DNA from: Opitutales bacterium
GTDB lineage: Bacteria > Verrucomicrobiota > Verrucomicrobiia > Opitutales > Oceanipulchritudinaceae
Length of the DNA: 46,206 nucleotides
Assembly: GCA_020831485.1 (NCBI GenBank)
Contig: JAFIGG010000024.1
Span: 1-46,206, forward strand
Direction: 5' to 3'
Part shown: one piece after another, positions 16,460-26,126 of the stretch
How the letters are laid out: every line of letters starts with the position of its first letter
How positions within the stretch are numbered: position 1 is the first letter of the stretch
Position numbers and translations under genes: made by a program
Notes under the pieces: generated by a model
What the model was told of the DNA's origin: nothing
The model's database searches: none
What the model saw: the letters and a program-made list of their open reading frames with translations, nothing else

Positions 16460-16764
16460 AACGCCCGAAAAACAAAAAGCAACAAAAGGCGACCGCCCGC
16501 CCGAAACGACTTGGGATATTTTACATAATTTATTGTTGCTTTACCGTAAATACCCTGCAAACCTTCCCTTCGTTGTAATACTGCCTGTCCTTTACAACGT
16601 CCTATCCTGGCAGCCTTTCCCTAACCGGAAAGGCTGCTTTTTTATTTTCGGGCTAAATCGGAAGCGGGCCCTACCTCTGGATTCGCGGTGATGCAGGCCC
16701 AGATCGTTAAAATTATTGCATTCATGCGGTTTGGGGGGCAATGCTTTAGGTTTTTCTGCAAAGT
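16460..16764. other. Divergent spacer oadA-like/leuB
   Basis: 305 bp. It holds an AT-rich segment (16511-16555) that could host promoters, a 7-bp inverted repeat GTTGTAA/TTACAAC (16572-16578 with 16592-16598), and a strong plus-strand terminator at 16610-16648, followed by about 115 bp up to leuB without clear structure. No convincing coding frame. Confidence 0.6.
16610..16648 (+). terminator. Strong rho-independent terminator upstream of leuB
   Basis: GCAGCCTTTCC (16610-16620) and GGAAAGGCTGC (16627-16637) form a perfect 11-bp stem with a 6-nt loop, followed at once by TTTTTTATTTT. The T-run makes it a plus-strand terminator. No plus-strand gene ends before it, as the upstream gene runs the other way. 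It would end a short RNA starting in 16460-16600: an attenuated leuB leader or a small RNA. Confidence 0.85.
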
Positions 16765-17868
16765 ATGAAGCATTTGAAATTCAGTGTGTTACCGGGCGAT
16801 GGAATCGGCCCGGAAGTGATGGAAGTGGCTTTGGATGTTTTGGCATCCGCGACCAAGGATGCCGGCTATGCGCTGGACTATTCCACTCACGACGTAGGCG
16901 GAATAGCGATTGACCGGCACGGCAAGGCGCTTCCTGAGGCAACTGTAAAGGCATGCGAAGAGGCCGACGCCATTCTCTTTGGCTCCGTAGGCGGGCCAAA
17001 ATGGGAAAACCTGCCGCCGGCAGAACAACCCGAGCGCGCGGCCTTGCTGCCACTGCGCAAGCACTTCTCCCTGTTCGCCAATATTCGCCCGGGCTTGCTT
17101 TATCCCGAGCTCGTAGCCGCTTCGCCACTAAAGACTGAGCGCATTCCGGACGGCATCGACGTGGTCTGTATCCGGGAACTGACCGGTGGTATCTACTTTG
17201 GTCAACCCAAGGAAACGCGGGAGCTGGAAGACGGCGACGTCGAGGCGCTGGACACCATGATTTACAAGCGCACTGAAATTGAGCGCATTGCTGAAATCGC
17301 TGCCGTTGCGGCAAAGTCCCGCGGAAACCGAGTTTGTTCCGTAGACAAAGCCAACGTCCTGACCACCTCCGTGCTCTGGCGGAAAACAGTCACTGAATAT
17401 TTCAAGAAGCATTACCCCGAGATCGAACTCAGCCACATGTATGTCGACAATGCGGCCATGCAGTTGGCCCGGGATCCGAACCAGTTCGATGTCATTCTGA
17501 CCGAAAACATGTTCGGCGATATCCTCAGCGACGAAATGGGCATCATCTGCGGCAGCCTGGGCATGCTCTGCTCCGCCAGCCTTGGACTCGGCAAGAACCG
17601 TCAGGATCTGCCCTTCGGCCTTTATGAACCCGCCGGTGGCACTGCCCCGGACATTGCCGGCAAGGGCATCGCCAACCCCTGTGCACAAATTTTGAGCGGC
17701 GCGCTGATGCTGCGCTACAGCTTTGGCCTCAACGATCTGGCCACACGCATCGAAACCGCGGTTCGAAAAACCGTAGAACAGGGCGTGCGCACCGGCGATA
17801 TCGCCTTCGGCAATCCTTCGGTCAACACCCGCGAGATGGCTGATGCCATCCAGAAAAACCTGAAATAA
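16765..17868 (+). CDS. leuB: 3-isopropylmalate dehydrogenase
   Basis: NAD-dependent oxidative decarboxylation of 3-isopropylmalate, third step of leucine synthesis. 367 residues, normal length. Visible blocks are [38 protein letters not shown], the substrate-side [13 protein letters not shown], the catalytic Lys in [37 protein letters not shown] (metal aspartates) and [18 protein letters not shown] (NAD). The E(R)xxLxPLRK pattern (RAALLPLRK) points to LeuB rather than isocitrate or tartrate dehydrogenase. It is alone on its strand but only 22 bp before alaS. The upstream terminator suggests control by attenuation. Confidence 0.94.
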   Translation: MKHLKFSVLPGDGIGPEVMEVALDVLASATKDAGYALDYSTHDVGGIAIDRHGKALPEATVKACEEADAILFGSVGGPKWENLPPAEQPERAALLPLRKHFSLFANIRPGLLYPELVAASPLKTERIPDGIDVVCIRELTGGIYFGQPKETRELEDGDVEALDTMIYKRTEIERIAEIAAVAAKSRGNRVCSVDKANVLTTSVLWRKTVTEYFKKHYPEIELSHMYVDNAAMQLARDPNQFDVILTENMFGDILSDEMGIICGSLGMLCSASLGLGKNRQDLPFGLYEPAGGTAPDIAGKGIANPCAQILSGALMLRYSFGLNDLATRIETAVRKTVEQGVRTGDIAFGNPSVNTREMADAIQKNLK

Positions 17869-17890
17869 TCGGTCTTTTCCTTCCGCATCC

Positions 17891-20560
17891 ATGACTTCCG
17901 ACCAAATCCGCCAATCGTTCTTCGATTTCTTCAAAGAGCGCGAACACGCCATTCTGCCTTCGGCATCGCTGATGCCAACGGCGCCGAATCTGCTGTTCAC
18001 CAACGCCGGGATGAATCCCTTCGTCCCCTATTTCCTCGGCGACCGGAAAGCTCCATGGAAGCGCGCGGCCGACACCCAGAAATGCATTCGGGCTGGCGGC
18101 AAGCACAACGACCTCGACGACGTCGGTCTGGACACCTATCATCAGACCTTCTTCGAGATGCTGGGCAACTGGTCCTTCGGCGACTACTTTAAGGAAGAAG
18201 CAATCGAATGGGGCTGGGACCTGCTGACCAAAGTATGGAAGTTCCCCAAAGAACGCCTCTATGTCACCGTCTATAAACCCGGCGAGGGCGACCCGGCGGA
18301 TTTTGATGCGGAAGCCTATGCCATCTGGGAACGCATCCTCAAGGCCGATGGACTGGACCCGAAGGAGCGCATCCTCTTTGGCGGCAAAAAGGACAACTTC
18401 TGGATGATGGGCGAGACCGGCCCCTGCGGCCCCTGCTCGGAGATCCACATCGACCTGACTGAAAAGGGCGACACCGGCGGCAAACTGGTGAATGCCGACG
18501 ACCCCTTCTGCATTGAAATCTGGAACCTGGTTTTCATCCAGTTCAATGCCGAGGAGGACGGCGGCTTCCGGCCGTTGAAGAACCGCCACGTCGACACCGG
18601 AATGGGCCTCGAGCGCGTTGCCGGTATTCTCGCCACCACGGACAACTTCAGCGACTTCAGTCGCCCTCCGAGCAACTACAATTCCGACCTCTTCACGCCG
18701 ATCTTCGAAAAGATCACTGCGATGAGCGGTCTGGAATATGGAGCAAGCCTGCCGGCCAATCCGAAAAAACTCAGCGAGGCCGAAATGCGCGACGTCGCCT
18801 TCCGCGTGCTGGGCGACCACATTCGCACTCTCTGCTGCTCCATTGCGGACGGTATTCTGCCCGGCAATGAGGGCCGCAACTACGTGCTCCGCCGCATCCT
18901 GCGCCGGGCCGTGCTGTTCGGTCGCCGACTGAACCTAAAACCCGGCTTCTTCACTCAGCTCGCGGACCCGCTGATAACACGAATGGAAGGTATTTTCCCG
19001 GAACTCCGGGAACAGCAGACCGTTATCCGCAAAGTGCTGGCGAGCGAGGAAGCGGCCTTCGACCGCACCATTGACCGTGGAATTCAGCTGCTGGAGCGTA
19101 TTTTTGAAGGCAAGCCAAGCCAGATCAGCGGCGAAGAGGCCTTTGAACTCTACGACACCTACGGCTTCCCGCTCGACCTCACTGAGATTCTGGCGCATGA
19201 GCGCGGCCTCAAGGTCGACAATGCGGGCTTTGAAAAAGCCATGGAAGCCCAGCGCGAACGCGCACGTGCCGCCCAGCAAAAGACTGTCATCCGGGTCAGC
19301 GAAGGTCAGGCAGGCGGCGAAGCTACAGCCTTTGTGGGCTTTGAGCCAGAGCGCCTCAGCGACCACGCCTGCACCCTGCTTGAGGTCGTTGACCACGGCG
19401 GAAAGGCCTTTGCTTTGCTCGACAGCTCACCCTTTTATGCCGAAATGGGCGGTCAGGTTGGCGATACCGGAACCCTGCAACAGGATTCCGTCAAAGTCGC
19501 AATCACCGACACCATTAAAGACGAATCAGGCCAATTCCTTCACCAATTGGGCGAGGGAGGCGAGCAACTGGTCCCGGGCGAAACAGCTCAGGTCAGCGTC
19601 GACCGGCCACGCCGGCACGCGATCCAATGCCACCACAGCGCGACCCACCTCCTACACTGGGCCTTGCGCAGTGTGCTCGGAGCGCATGTGCGCCAGGCGG
19701 GCTCACTCGTCGACCCCGACCGCCTGCGCTTTGATTTCAGCCATTTCGAGGCCCTCACTGCAGCGCAGATCGAGCAGATTGAAGGCATGGTCAACGCCCG
19801 CATCCAGGAAAACGCCGCCGTACAGTGGTATGAAGTCCCCTTTGATCAGAAACCCGAAGACGTCATCGCCTTTTTCGGCGAGAAATATGGCGACACCGTT
19901 CGGGTTGTCGACATCGGCGGTTACAGTCGGGAACTCTGTGGCGGCACTCACGTCCAGGCCACCGGTGAAATTGGCTTCTTCAAGCTGACTTCCGAATCCG
20001 CAATCGCCGCCGGCACCCGCCGCATCGAAGCGGTTGCCGGACCGGCAGCGCTGCGTTGGGCGAAGCAGCGCTTCAGCATTGTCGAGCAACTGGCCCAGAA
20101 CCTCTCCGCACGACCCGACGAACTGCTGCAGCGCATTGACGACCTCAACCAGCGCCTGCGCAGCAGCGAGCGCGAACTGAAATCCCTGAAGGGCGCGCAG
20201 TCCTCCGCCAAGGCTGGAGAAATCCTCGATCAAAGCGTCGACAAAAACGGCCTGCAGGTGCTTGCCTGCAAGCTCGAGGCCTCCAACCCCAACGAGCTCA
20301 AAACCCTGGCTACCAAAATCTTCGCCAAAATGGACAAAGGCCTGCTGGTGGTTGGCGCTGCGATACAGGACAAAGCCACCCTGATTGCGATGGCCTCGCC
20401 TGAAGCCATTGCCGACGGCTTCAAGGCCGGAGACATTATTCGCGAACTCACCGCACGACTCGACGGACGCGGCGGCGGTAAACCCGATTTTGCAATGGGT
20501 GGCGGCAGCCGTACAGACTCCATCGACAGCGTTCTGAAAGGCTGGTTGAATGCACTCTGA
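17891..20560 (+). CDS. alaS: Alanyl-tRNA synthetase
   Basis: Class II synthetase of 889 residues with all domains. The aminoacylation core begins SDQIRQSFFDFFKEREHAILPSASL and includes FTNAGMNPFVPYFLG and METGPCGPCSEIHID-like MGETGPCGPCSEIHID. The editing domain has zinc ligands HSATH (H582, H586) and CGGTH (C683, H687), and the C-Ala coiled-coil plus DHHA1 region ends GGKPDFAMGGGS. It charges tRNA(Ala) and clears mischarged Ser/Gly. Start ATG 17891 is 22 bp after leuB; yhbY starts inside the alaS 3' end (11-nt overlap). Confidence 0.97.
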   Translation: MTSDQIRQSFFDFFKEREHAILPSASLMPTAPNLLFTNAGMNPFVPYFLGDRKAPWKRAADTQKCIRAGGKHNDLDDVGLDTYHQTFFEMLGNWSFGDYFKEEAIEWGWDLLTKVWKFPKERLYVTVYKPGEGDPADFDAEAYAIWERILKADGLDPKERILFGGKKDNFWMMGETGPCGPCSEIHIDLTEKGDTGGKLVNADDPFCIEIWNLVFIQFNAEEDGGFRPLKNRHVDTGMGLERVAGILATTDNFSDFSRPPSNYNSDLFTPIFEKITAMSGLEYGASLPANPKKLSEAEMRDVAFRVLGDHIRTLCCSIADGILPGNEGRNYVLRRILRRAVLFGRRLNLKPGFFTQLADPLITRMEGIFPELREQQTVIRKVLASEEAAFDRTIDRGIQLLERIFEGKPSQISGEEAFELYDTYGFPLDLTEILAHERGLKVDNAGFEKAMEAQRERARAAQQKTVIRVSEGQAGGEATAFVGFEPERLSDHACTLLEVVDHGGKAFALLDSSPFYAEMGGQVGDTGTLQQDSVKVAITDTIKDESGQFLHQLGEGGEQLVPGETAQVSVDRPRRHAIQCHHSATHLLHWALRSVLGAHVRQAGSLVDPDRLRFDFSHFEALTAAQIEQIEGMVNARIQENAAVQWYEVPFDQKPEDVIAFFGEKYGDTVRVVDIGGYSRELCGGTHVQATGEIGFFKLTSESAIAAGTRRIEAVAGPAALRWAKQRFSIVEQLAQNLSARPDELLQRIDDLNQRLRSSERELKSLKGAQSSAKAGEILDQSVDKNGLQVLACKLEASNPNELKTLATKIFAKMDKGLLVVGAAIQDKATLIAMASPEAIADGFKAGDIIRELTARLDGRGGGKPDFAMGGGSRTDSIDSVLKGWLNAL

Positions 20561-20849
20561 TTCCTCCCCACAACCCCAGCTGAGTTCTGCGGAACGGAAG
20601 CACCTGCGCGGGCTGGCCATGCGCCTGAAGCCCCTGATCTTCATTGGCAAATCCGGGCTGACCGACGCTGTCATCGCAGCCACTCACAAAGCTTTTGAGA
20701 AAACCGAATTGCTGAAGCTCAAAATTCTGGTGGATGACCGCGTCCAGCGCGAGGCCCTTGCCTCCGAGCTGGCGAATGCGGCAAACGCTCAGGTCGTTGG
20801 GCAAGTGGGAAAAACCGCAGCACTTTACAGAAAAAAAGCAGAACCCTGA
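20550..20849 (+). CDS. yhbY: YhbY-type CRM-domain RNA-binding protein
   Basis: 99-residue protein of the CRS1/YhbY family, associated with the pre-50S ribosome. The domain spans about 12-96: LSSAERKHLRGLAMRLKPLIFIGKSGLTDAVIAA, where the GKxGLT loop is the expected GxxG-like RNA-contact motif, then LLKLKILVDDR and VVGQVGKTAALYRK, the conserved end. The ATG overlaps alaS by 11 nt, implying coupled translation. An 85-bp spacer with inverted repeats follows before the ABC cluster. Confidence 0.9.
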   Translation: MHSDSSPQPQLSSAERKHLRGLAMRLKPLIFIGKSGLTDAVIAATHKAFEKTELLKLKILVDDRVQREALASELANAANAQVVGQVGKTAALYRKKAEP

Positions 20850-20934
20850 TTTTGAGCGAATCGGCAGAGACAGGTGTCTGTTTAAAAACGATTGCACCCT
20901 GTAAACAGTTCGATTGTAAAGAGGCCTAACCTCA

Positions 20935-21959
20935 GTGGATTCACCCCCCTACAGCATCGAAGCCAAACATTTGACCAAAATGTATGGCCGCACCCCGGCG
21001 GTCCGCGACCTGTCCTTTCAGGTCCGGCCCGGTGAAGTTGTTGGTTTTCTGGGACCGAACGGAGCCGGCAAGAGCACGACCCTGCGCATTCTCACCGGCC
21101 TGCTAGCCGCGACCTCCGGTGAGGCATGGATCAACGGCATCTCCGTAGCCCGCGAACCCAGTGCGATTAAACGGCAGATAGGCTACATGGCGGAGAACAA
21201 CCCCCTCCCGGAAGACTTTCGGGTATCGGAATACCTCAGATTCCGCGCCCGCCTCAAAGGCGTTCCCAGGCGCGAGCTCCGCAGCCACCTGGATTCGATT
21301 CTCGAAACCTGCGACCTCCACCGCAAAGCCCGGCGCAAGGTCATCGGCGCACTCTCCAAGGGTTTCCGGCAACGGGTCGGCATCGCTGATGCCTTGATTG
21401 GCAATCCACAAATCACCATAATGGACGAGCCCACCATCGGCCTCGATCCCCACCAGGTCATTCTGATCCGCGACCTGATTCAGAATCTCCGGGGCCGGAC
21501 CACTGTCCTGCTTTCCAGTCATATTCTCTCTGAAGTCGAAGTCTGCTGCGACCGCGTGCTGATCCTCAACCAAGGTCGCCTCGTCGCCTCAGGAACCCCC
21601 GCCGAATTGCGCGAAACTTTTGTGCCCGGAGCGACCTACCGCCTGGAAGTGATTGGCCAGCGAACGGTGCTTGAAAGCCTTCTGCAAAAGTACGCCGCCG
21701 ACTGGCGTCACCGCTTTGACCAGACCGACGACCCCAAGGACCTGCGGCTCAGAATCTCCACTGATGAGCGGGATCAAGAGGACCCAACCCAAGCCTTGAC
21801 CAATGCAATTCATGCCAACCCTGAACTGACCCTTCGCGCCTGGCACAAAATCGACCCTAACCTTGAAGACATCTTTCTGATTGCCACCCGCCGAAGCTGG
21901 GAACTTTCCGAAGAAGCCCTGCGCGACAAAAACTCCGGCAACCAACCGGAGGTGATCTC

Positions 21960-21963
<4 letters not shown>
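20935..21963 (+). CDS. ABC transporter ATP-binding protein, GldA-like
   Basis: ATPase subunit of an ABC-2-type exporter, 342 residues. Walker A is GPNGAGKST, signature LSKGFRQRVGIADAL, Walker B ITIMDEPTIGLDP, and H-loop LLSSHILSEV. A C-terminal extension of about 110 residues (from about 230) with beta structure follows, as in many gliding/export-type ATPases. The start must be GTG 20935: an in-frame stop lies just upstream and the next Met is inside the domain. It is the first gene of a five-gene unit (ATPase, permease, GldG-like, DUF4340, AsmA-like). A weak TTGCAC-17-TGTAAA pair at 20892-20920 could be a promoter. Confidence 0.9.
21948..21962 (+). promoter_or_regulatory. Very strong Shine-Dalgarno before the ABC permease gene
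   Basis: GGAGGTGATC ends 2 nt before ATG 21960 and matches the anti-Shine-Dalgarno end of 16S rRNA over ten bases, whereas many genes in this window show no clear site. It lies inside the ATPase 3' end, so permease translation is both coupled and independently strong. Confidence 0.7.
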
Positions 21964-22724
<761 letters not shown>

Positions 22725-22741
22725 TATTCGCGCAGTAAACC

Positions 22742-24208
22742 ATGTCCTGGCTTCAAACCTATCAGTTTCAGAATCGACTCAAGCGTTTTCATCGCCTGGG
22801 CCAGATCGTGCTGAGCCTGCTGCTGATCATCGCACTCAATGTGATCGCCATGCGCTACTATCAGCGCATCGACCTGACTGACCGTCATCAATTCTCTCTG
22901 TCGCCGGAAACCAGGGCTTACCTTTCGGATCTCGAGCAGGACATCCAGATCATCATCACGATCCCGGAAAACGCCCCGCGCGAAGAAGACCGGACCAGTT
23001 TTCGCTTCGTCGAAAACCTGCTGCGCGAGTATGTCTACCACGCCCGCGACGGCGAGCACTCCCGGATTTCGGTCGAGCGGGTTGATATCTACAAAAACCA
23101 ACGCCGTGCGGAGGAATTGAACCGGATCTACGGCCTGACCCGGCAGAATGCGATCATTGTCGCTACCGAAGATCGCTACCGTTTCATTTATCCGGACGAA
23201 ATTCTCGAGTTCCGCGACCAGCAACCTGTGGCCTTCCGCGGAGAAAGCGCATTTACATCAGCCATTCTCGAAGTCATTCAGGACACCTCCGCACGCATTT
23301 ATTTTCTTCAGGGGCACGGTGAAATGTCCCCCGACGACGTCAGCGCCCGGCGAGGCCTGTCGGAACTGACCACCGAGCTGCGGGCAAGAAACTTCCGCGT
23401 CAGCACGCTCGACCTCACCAAAGTCAGTGAAGTCCCGATGGACGCCAGTTTGGTCGTGATCGCCGATCCGCAGGGCCCTCTACTGGCAAGTGAACTACAG
23501 AAGCTACGAACCTACCTGATGGACCGCGCCGGCCGCCTGCTGTTGTGGAGCGGCCCCGCTCAGCGAACCGGCTTGTCCCCACTACTCTATGAATGGGGGT
23601 TGCTGATGGAAGACCAGTTGGTGGTGGAACGCGGTGCCGACTATATCGAAGGAACTGGAAACCTCCTCATCCGCAGATTCACTGAGCACGCTATCACCGA
23701 GTCCCTCGTCCACAACCAGCTCTTTGTGGTCGGCGGCAGCACCCGTCCGGTTAGGGCCGATCCCGGCGCGCCCTTTGACGACCGCCTGCGCATCACGCCA
23801 CTGATGGCCAGTTCGGAAACCAGCTGGGCCACCCGCAACCACAGTGTCCTCACCTTTGACCCCGAGCAGGATCTGGCCGGGCCGGTTTCGATTGCGGCCG
23901 TGGCCGAGCGCCGTTCAGCCGCCCAACTGGGCATCAATATTCCGGGTGGCCGGGTTGTTGCCTTTGGAACCCGTGACTTGTTCAACAACGAGAAAATCAA
24001 CTCCGTGGGCAACCGCATGCTTTTTTTCAACACCCTCAACTGGATGCTCGATCGCGACCAGCTGTTGGCAATCCCTCCGCGGCCGATCGAAACCTATCAA
24101 CTCATGGCCAGCCGCTCGGACTTGCGGCGGATTGGTCTCTGGTTCCTCGTAATTCCCGGCGGTATTGCCTCGCTGGGAATGCTGGTCGTCTGGTTGCGAA
24201 AGATCTGA
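22742..24208 (+). CDS. GldG-like ABC-associated membrane protein
   Basis: 488 residues: an N-terminal transmembrane helix (about 20-40), a large periplasmic region and a C-terminal transmembrane helix (about 466-486, WFLVIPGGIASLGMLVVWL). After the first helix comes RIDLTDRHQFSLSPETRAYLSDLEQDI, the GldG/ABC-associated signature; later ARIYFLQGHGE and FNTLNWMLDRDQLLAIPPRP are also family-typical. Such proteins accompany ABC-2 exporters; in Bacteroidota GldG is needed for gliding, but no other gliding genes are seen here. It is 17 bp after the permease and 7 bp before the DUF4340 gene. The molecular role is unknown. Confidence 0.82.
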   Translation: MSWLQTYQFQNRLKRFHRLGQIVLSLLLIIALNVIAMRYYQRIDLTDRHQFSLSPETRAYLSDLEQDIQIIITIPENAPREEDRTSFRFVENLLREYVYHARDGEHSRISVERVDIYKNQRRAEELNRIYGLTRQNAIIVATEDRYRFIYPDEILEFRDQQPVAFRGESAFTSAILEVIQDTSARIYFLQGHGEMSPDDVSARRGLSELTTELRARNFRVSTLDLTKVSEVPMDASLVVIADPQGPLLASELQKLRTYLMDRAGRLLLWSGPAQRTGLSPLLYEWGLLMEDQLVVERGADYIEGTGNLLIRRFTEHAITESLVHNQLFVVGGSTRPVRADPGAPFDDRLRITPLMASSETSWATRNHSVLTFDPEQDLAGPVSIAAVAERRSAAQLGINIPGGRVVAFGTRDLFNNEKINSVGNRMLFFNTLNWMLDRDQLLAIPPRPIETYQLMASRSDLRRIGLWFLVIPGGIASLGMLVVWLRKI

Positions 24209-24215
24209 TCCCTCC

Positions 24216-26126
24216 ATGCGCTTTAAACTCACCCTCCTTCTCGTAATCCTGAACGTCTGCCTCTTCGGCTTTCTGTATTACCTCGACCAGACCCGCAGCG
24301 CCTCCTCCAGCTACAGCAGCGAAGAGCGCCTGGTGCTGACGCCCGGTCTGATTCAATCCGTCGACAAGGTCCGCGTGACGAGTAGCGCACTGGATGAAAC
24401 CTGGACATTCTCCCGTTCGGGGACCGAGCGCTGGGAGGTTTCTGAACCCATACACTGGAAGGCAAACCGTTTTGCCATCGACAACCTCCTGAGCCAACTC
24501 AGCTTTCTGCGCTGGGACACCCGCTTCTCTCTGGATGAGCTGCGGCGCGCTGAGCAAGGCCTGGACACCTACGGTCTCGAAACCCCTAATGCCGAGATAC
24601 ATCTCGAAAACAACAGCCGCTCAACCCAGCTGCGGATCGGGTCCGCCACCGAAATTGGCAACCGCTTGTATGTTCTTTCGCCTGACGAGCGCCACGTGAT
24701 GGTCGTGCAGCGTGATTTCTTCAGTGAGGTGTCGCAGGACATGAGCCACTACCTCGAACCCCAGTTAATCGACATCCCTCCGTTTGAGGTTCGAGCTGTC
24801 CAGGTTCAGGCCCGCGAGCAGGGGAATATCCGCACCCGCTTCCTGCGTGAAAACAACCGCTGGCGCTTTGAATCTCCAATCAATGCCCCAGCTGACCAGG
24901 AGTCTGTTATGCGGATGCTCGACCGGATCCACCAGCTGAATGCCGATGAATTTTTGTCCGACTCCAATGTCCAGACCGGTCTGGACCGCCCAATTGTTCG
25001 CCTGACCGTTGAAGGCATGGGGCGGCGGGAAGCCTTGATCATTGGCAATCGCCAGGACGACAGCGATCCCGAATCCCCGCGCTATGCGCAGCTGGAGCGT
25101 TACCCGGCAGTCTTTCTGATGAATGGCTCCATCGTCGCCGAGCTCGAAGATGTTCAGGAGCGGCTCCGCGAGCGACTCTTCCTGCGCCCATTGGGCGAAG
25201 CCTGGACTTCCATCGAAATCCGCGCCGGAGAGCGCCTCACAACGCTGCAGCGTCTCGAGAACGGACAGTGGCAGGTTTTGTTCACCAACGAAGCCGGCGT
25301 GCTGCAATCAATTGCCGCCGACCTGGAAATCGTCCAGGATACCATGCGTAGGTTGCGCCAGCTGGAGGCTGTTCGTTTCGCCAGTGACGCTCCATCGGAG
25401 CTGGATTACGACCGCTTTGGCCTCAGCGAGGCCCAGCGCACCGTCCGTATTCAAGGCCCCCGGGGCCAGCAAACACGCATTCGATTCGGCAACATCGACC
25501 CCGAGGACAACCTGCTCTATGCAGATACCTCCAGCAATGGAACCGTCTACGCGGTCGAGCCCTACATCCTTGAGGATGTTCCACTCGAGCCGCTCCACTA
25601 CCGGGACCGCGTTTTGCGGTCGCTGCCGAGCTCGGCCCAGGTAACGGAAGTTCGACTGCTTGATCGCGACGCCCCTGAAGCGGAACCGATTCGTCGCCTT
25701 GAAACTGACGAGATCCCGGAAACACTGCTTGAGTTTATCGCCCAAACCCGGGTCGAAAGCTACCTGCCCGTGCCCTTTCAGGATCCCCTCCGGCTGGACC
25801 GCCAACGCCGGATTCCCTGGCGCTATCAATTTGAGGTCGACTTTATCAGCAGCCCTGGCGCCGAGACGACCCGAACGCTTGAGTTCCTGTTATCGGAACG
25901 CCTTGGGGGCGCCCAAAAATTTGGGGTTCTTCGCGGTGAGCAAACCGTTTTCATTCTGCCACCAGGCATAGTGGCTGCGATCGAAGAATGGGTGGAGCGC
26001 GAGCTTCCCTCAGAACCGACCGCTCCGGAAACACCTGAAGAACCGGAGCCGCTGGAAATCTCAGATGAACCTGAACCGGAACCGGAACCGGAACCGGAGC
26101 CTCAGGAAATGAACCCCGGTTCATGA
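24216..26126 (+). CDS. DUF4340 domain protein
   Basis: 636 residues from ATG 24216; an upstream ATG at 24165 overlaps the GldG-like gene out of frame and is not needed. It opens with one membrane anchor (MRFKLTLLLVILNVCLFGFLYYL), followed by a periplasmic region with repeated DUF4340-type units: WEVSEPIHWKANRFAIDNLLSQL, LRIGSATEIGNRLYVLSPDE, WRFESPINAPADQESVMRML and FGLSEAQRTVRIQ. The tail (about 600-636) is acidic and Pro-rich with EP dipeptides encoded by a hexanucleotide repeat (26073-26096). DUF4340 genes commonly follow GldG-like ABC genes; function unknown. It overlaps the AsmA-like gene by 4 nt (ATGA). Confidence 0.82.
   Translation: MRFKLTLLLVILNVCLFGFLYYLDQTRSASSSYSSEERLVLTPGLIQSVDKVRVTSSALDETWTFSRSGTERWEVSEPIHWKANRFAIDNLLSQLSFLRWDTRFSLDELRRAEQGLDTYGLETPNAEIHLENNSRSTQLRIGSATEIGNRLYVLSPDERHVMVVQRDFFSEVSQDMSHYLEPQLIDIPPFEVRAVQVQAREQGNIRTRFLRENNRWRFESPINAPADQESVMRMLDRIHQLNADEFLSDSNVQTGLDRPIVRLTVEGMGRREALIIGNRQDDSDPESPRYAQLERYPAVFLMNGSIVAELEDVQERLRERLFLRPLGEAWTSIEIRAGERLTTLQRLENGQWQVLFTNEAGVLQSIAADLEIVQDTMRRLRQLEAVRFASDAPSELDYDRFGLSEAQRTVRIQGPRGQQTRIRFGNIDPEDNLLYADTSSNGTVYAVEPYILEDVPLEPLHYRDRVLRSLPSSAQVTEVRLLDRDAPEAEPIRRLETDEIPETLLEFIAQTRVESYLPVPFQDPLRLDRQRRIPWRYQFEVDFISSPGAETTRTLEFLLSERLGGAQKFGVLRGEQTVFILPPGIVAAIEEWVERELPSEPTAPETPEEPEPLEISDEPEPEPEPEPEPQEMNPGS
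26073..26096. repeat. (GAACCG)4 in-frame hexanucleotide repeat
   Basis: Four perfect tandem copies of GAACCG encode Glu-Pro repeats in the C-terminal tail of the DUF4340 protein. Slippage would lengthen or shorten the tail by two residues without a frameshift. Confidence 0.85.
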
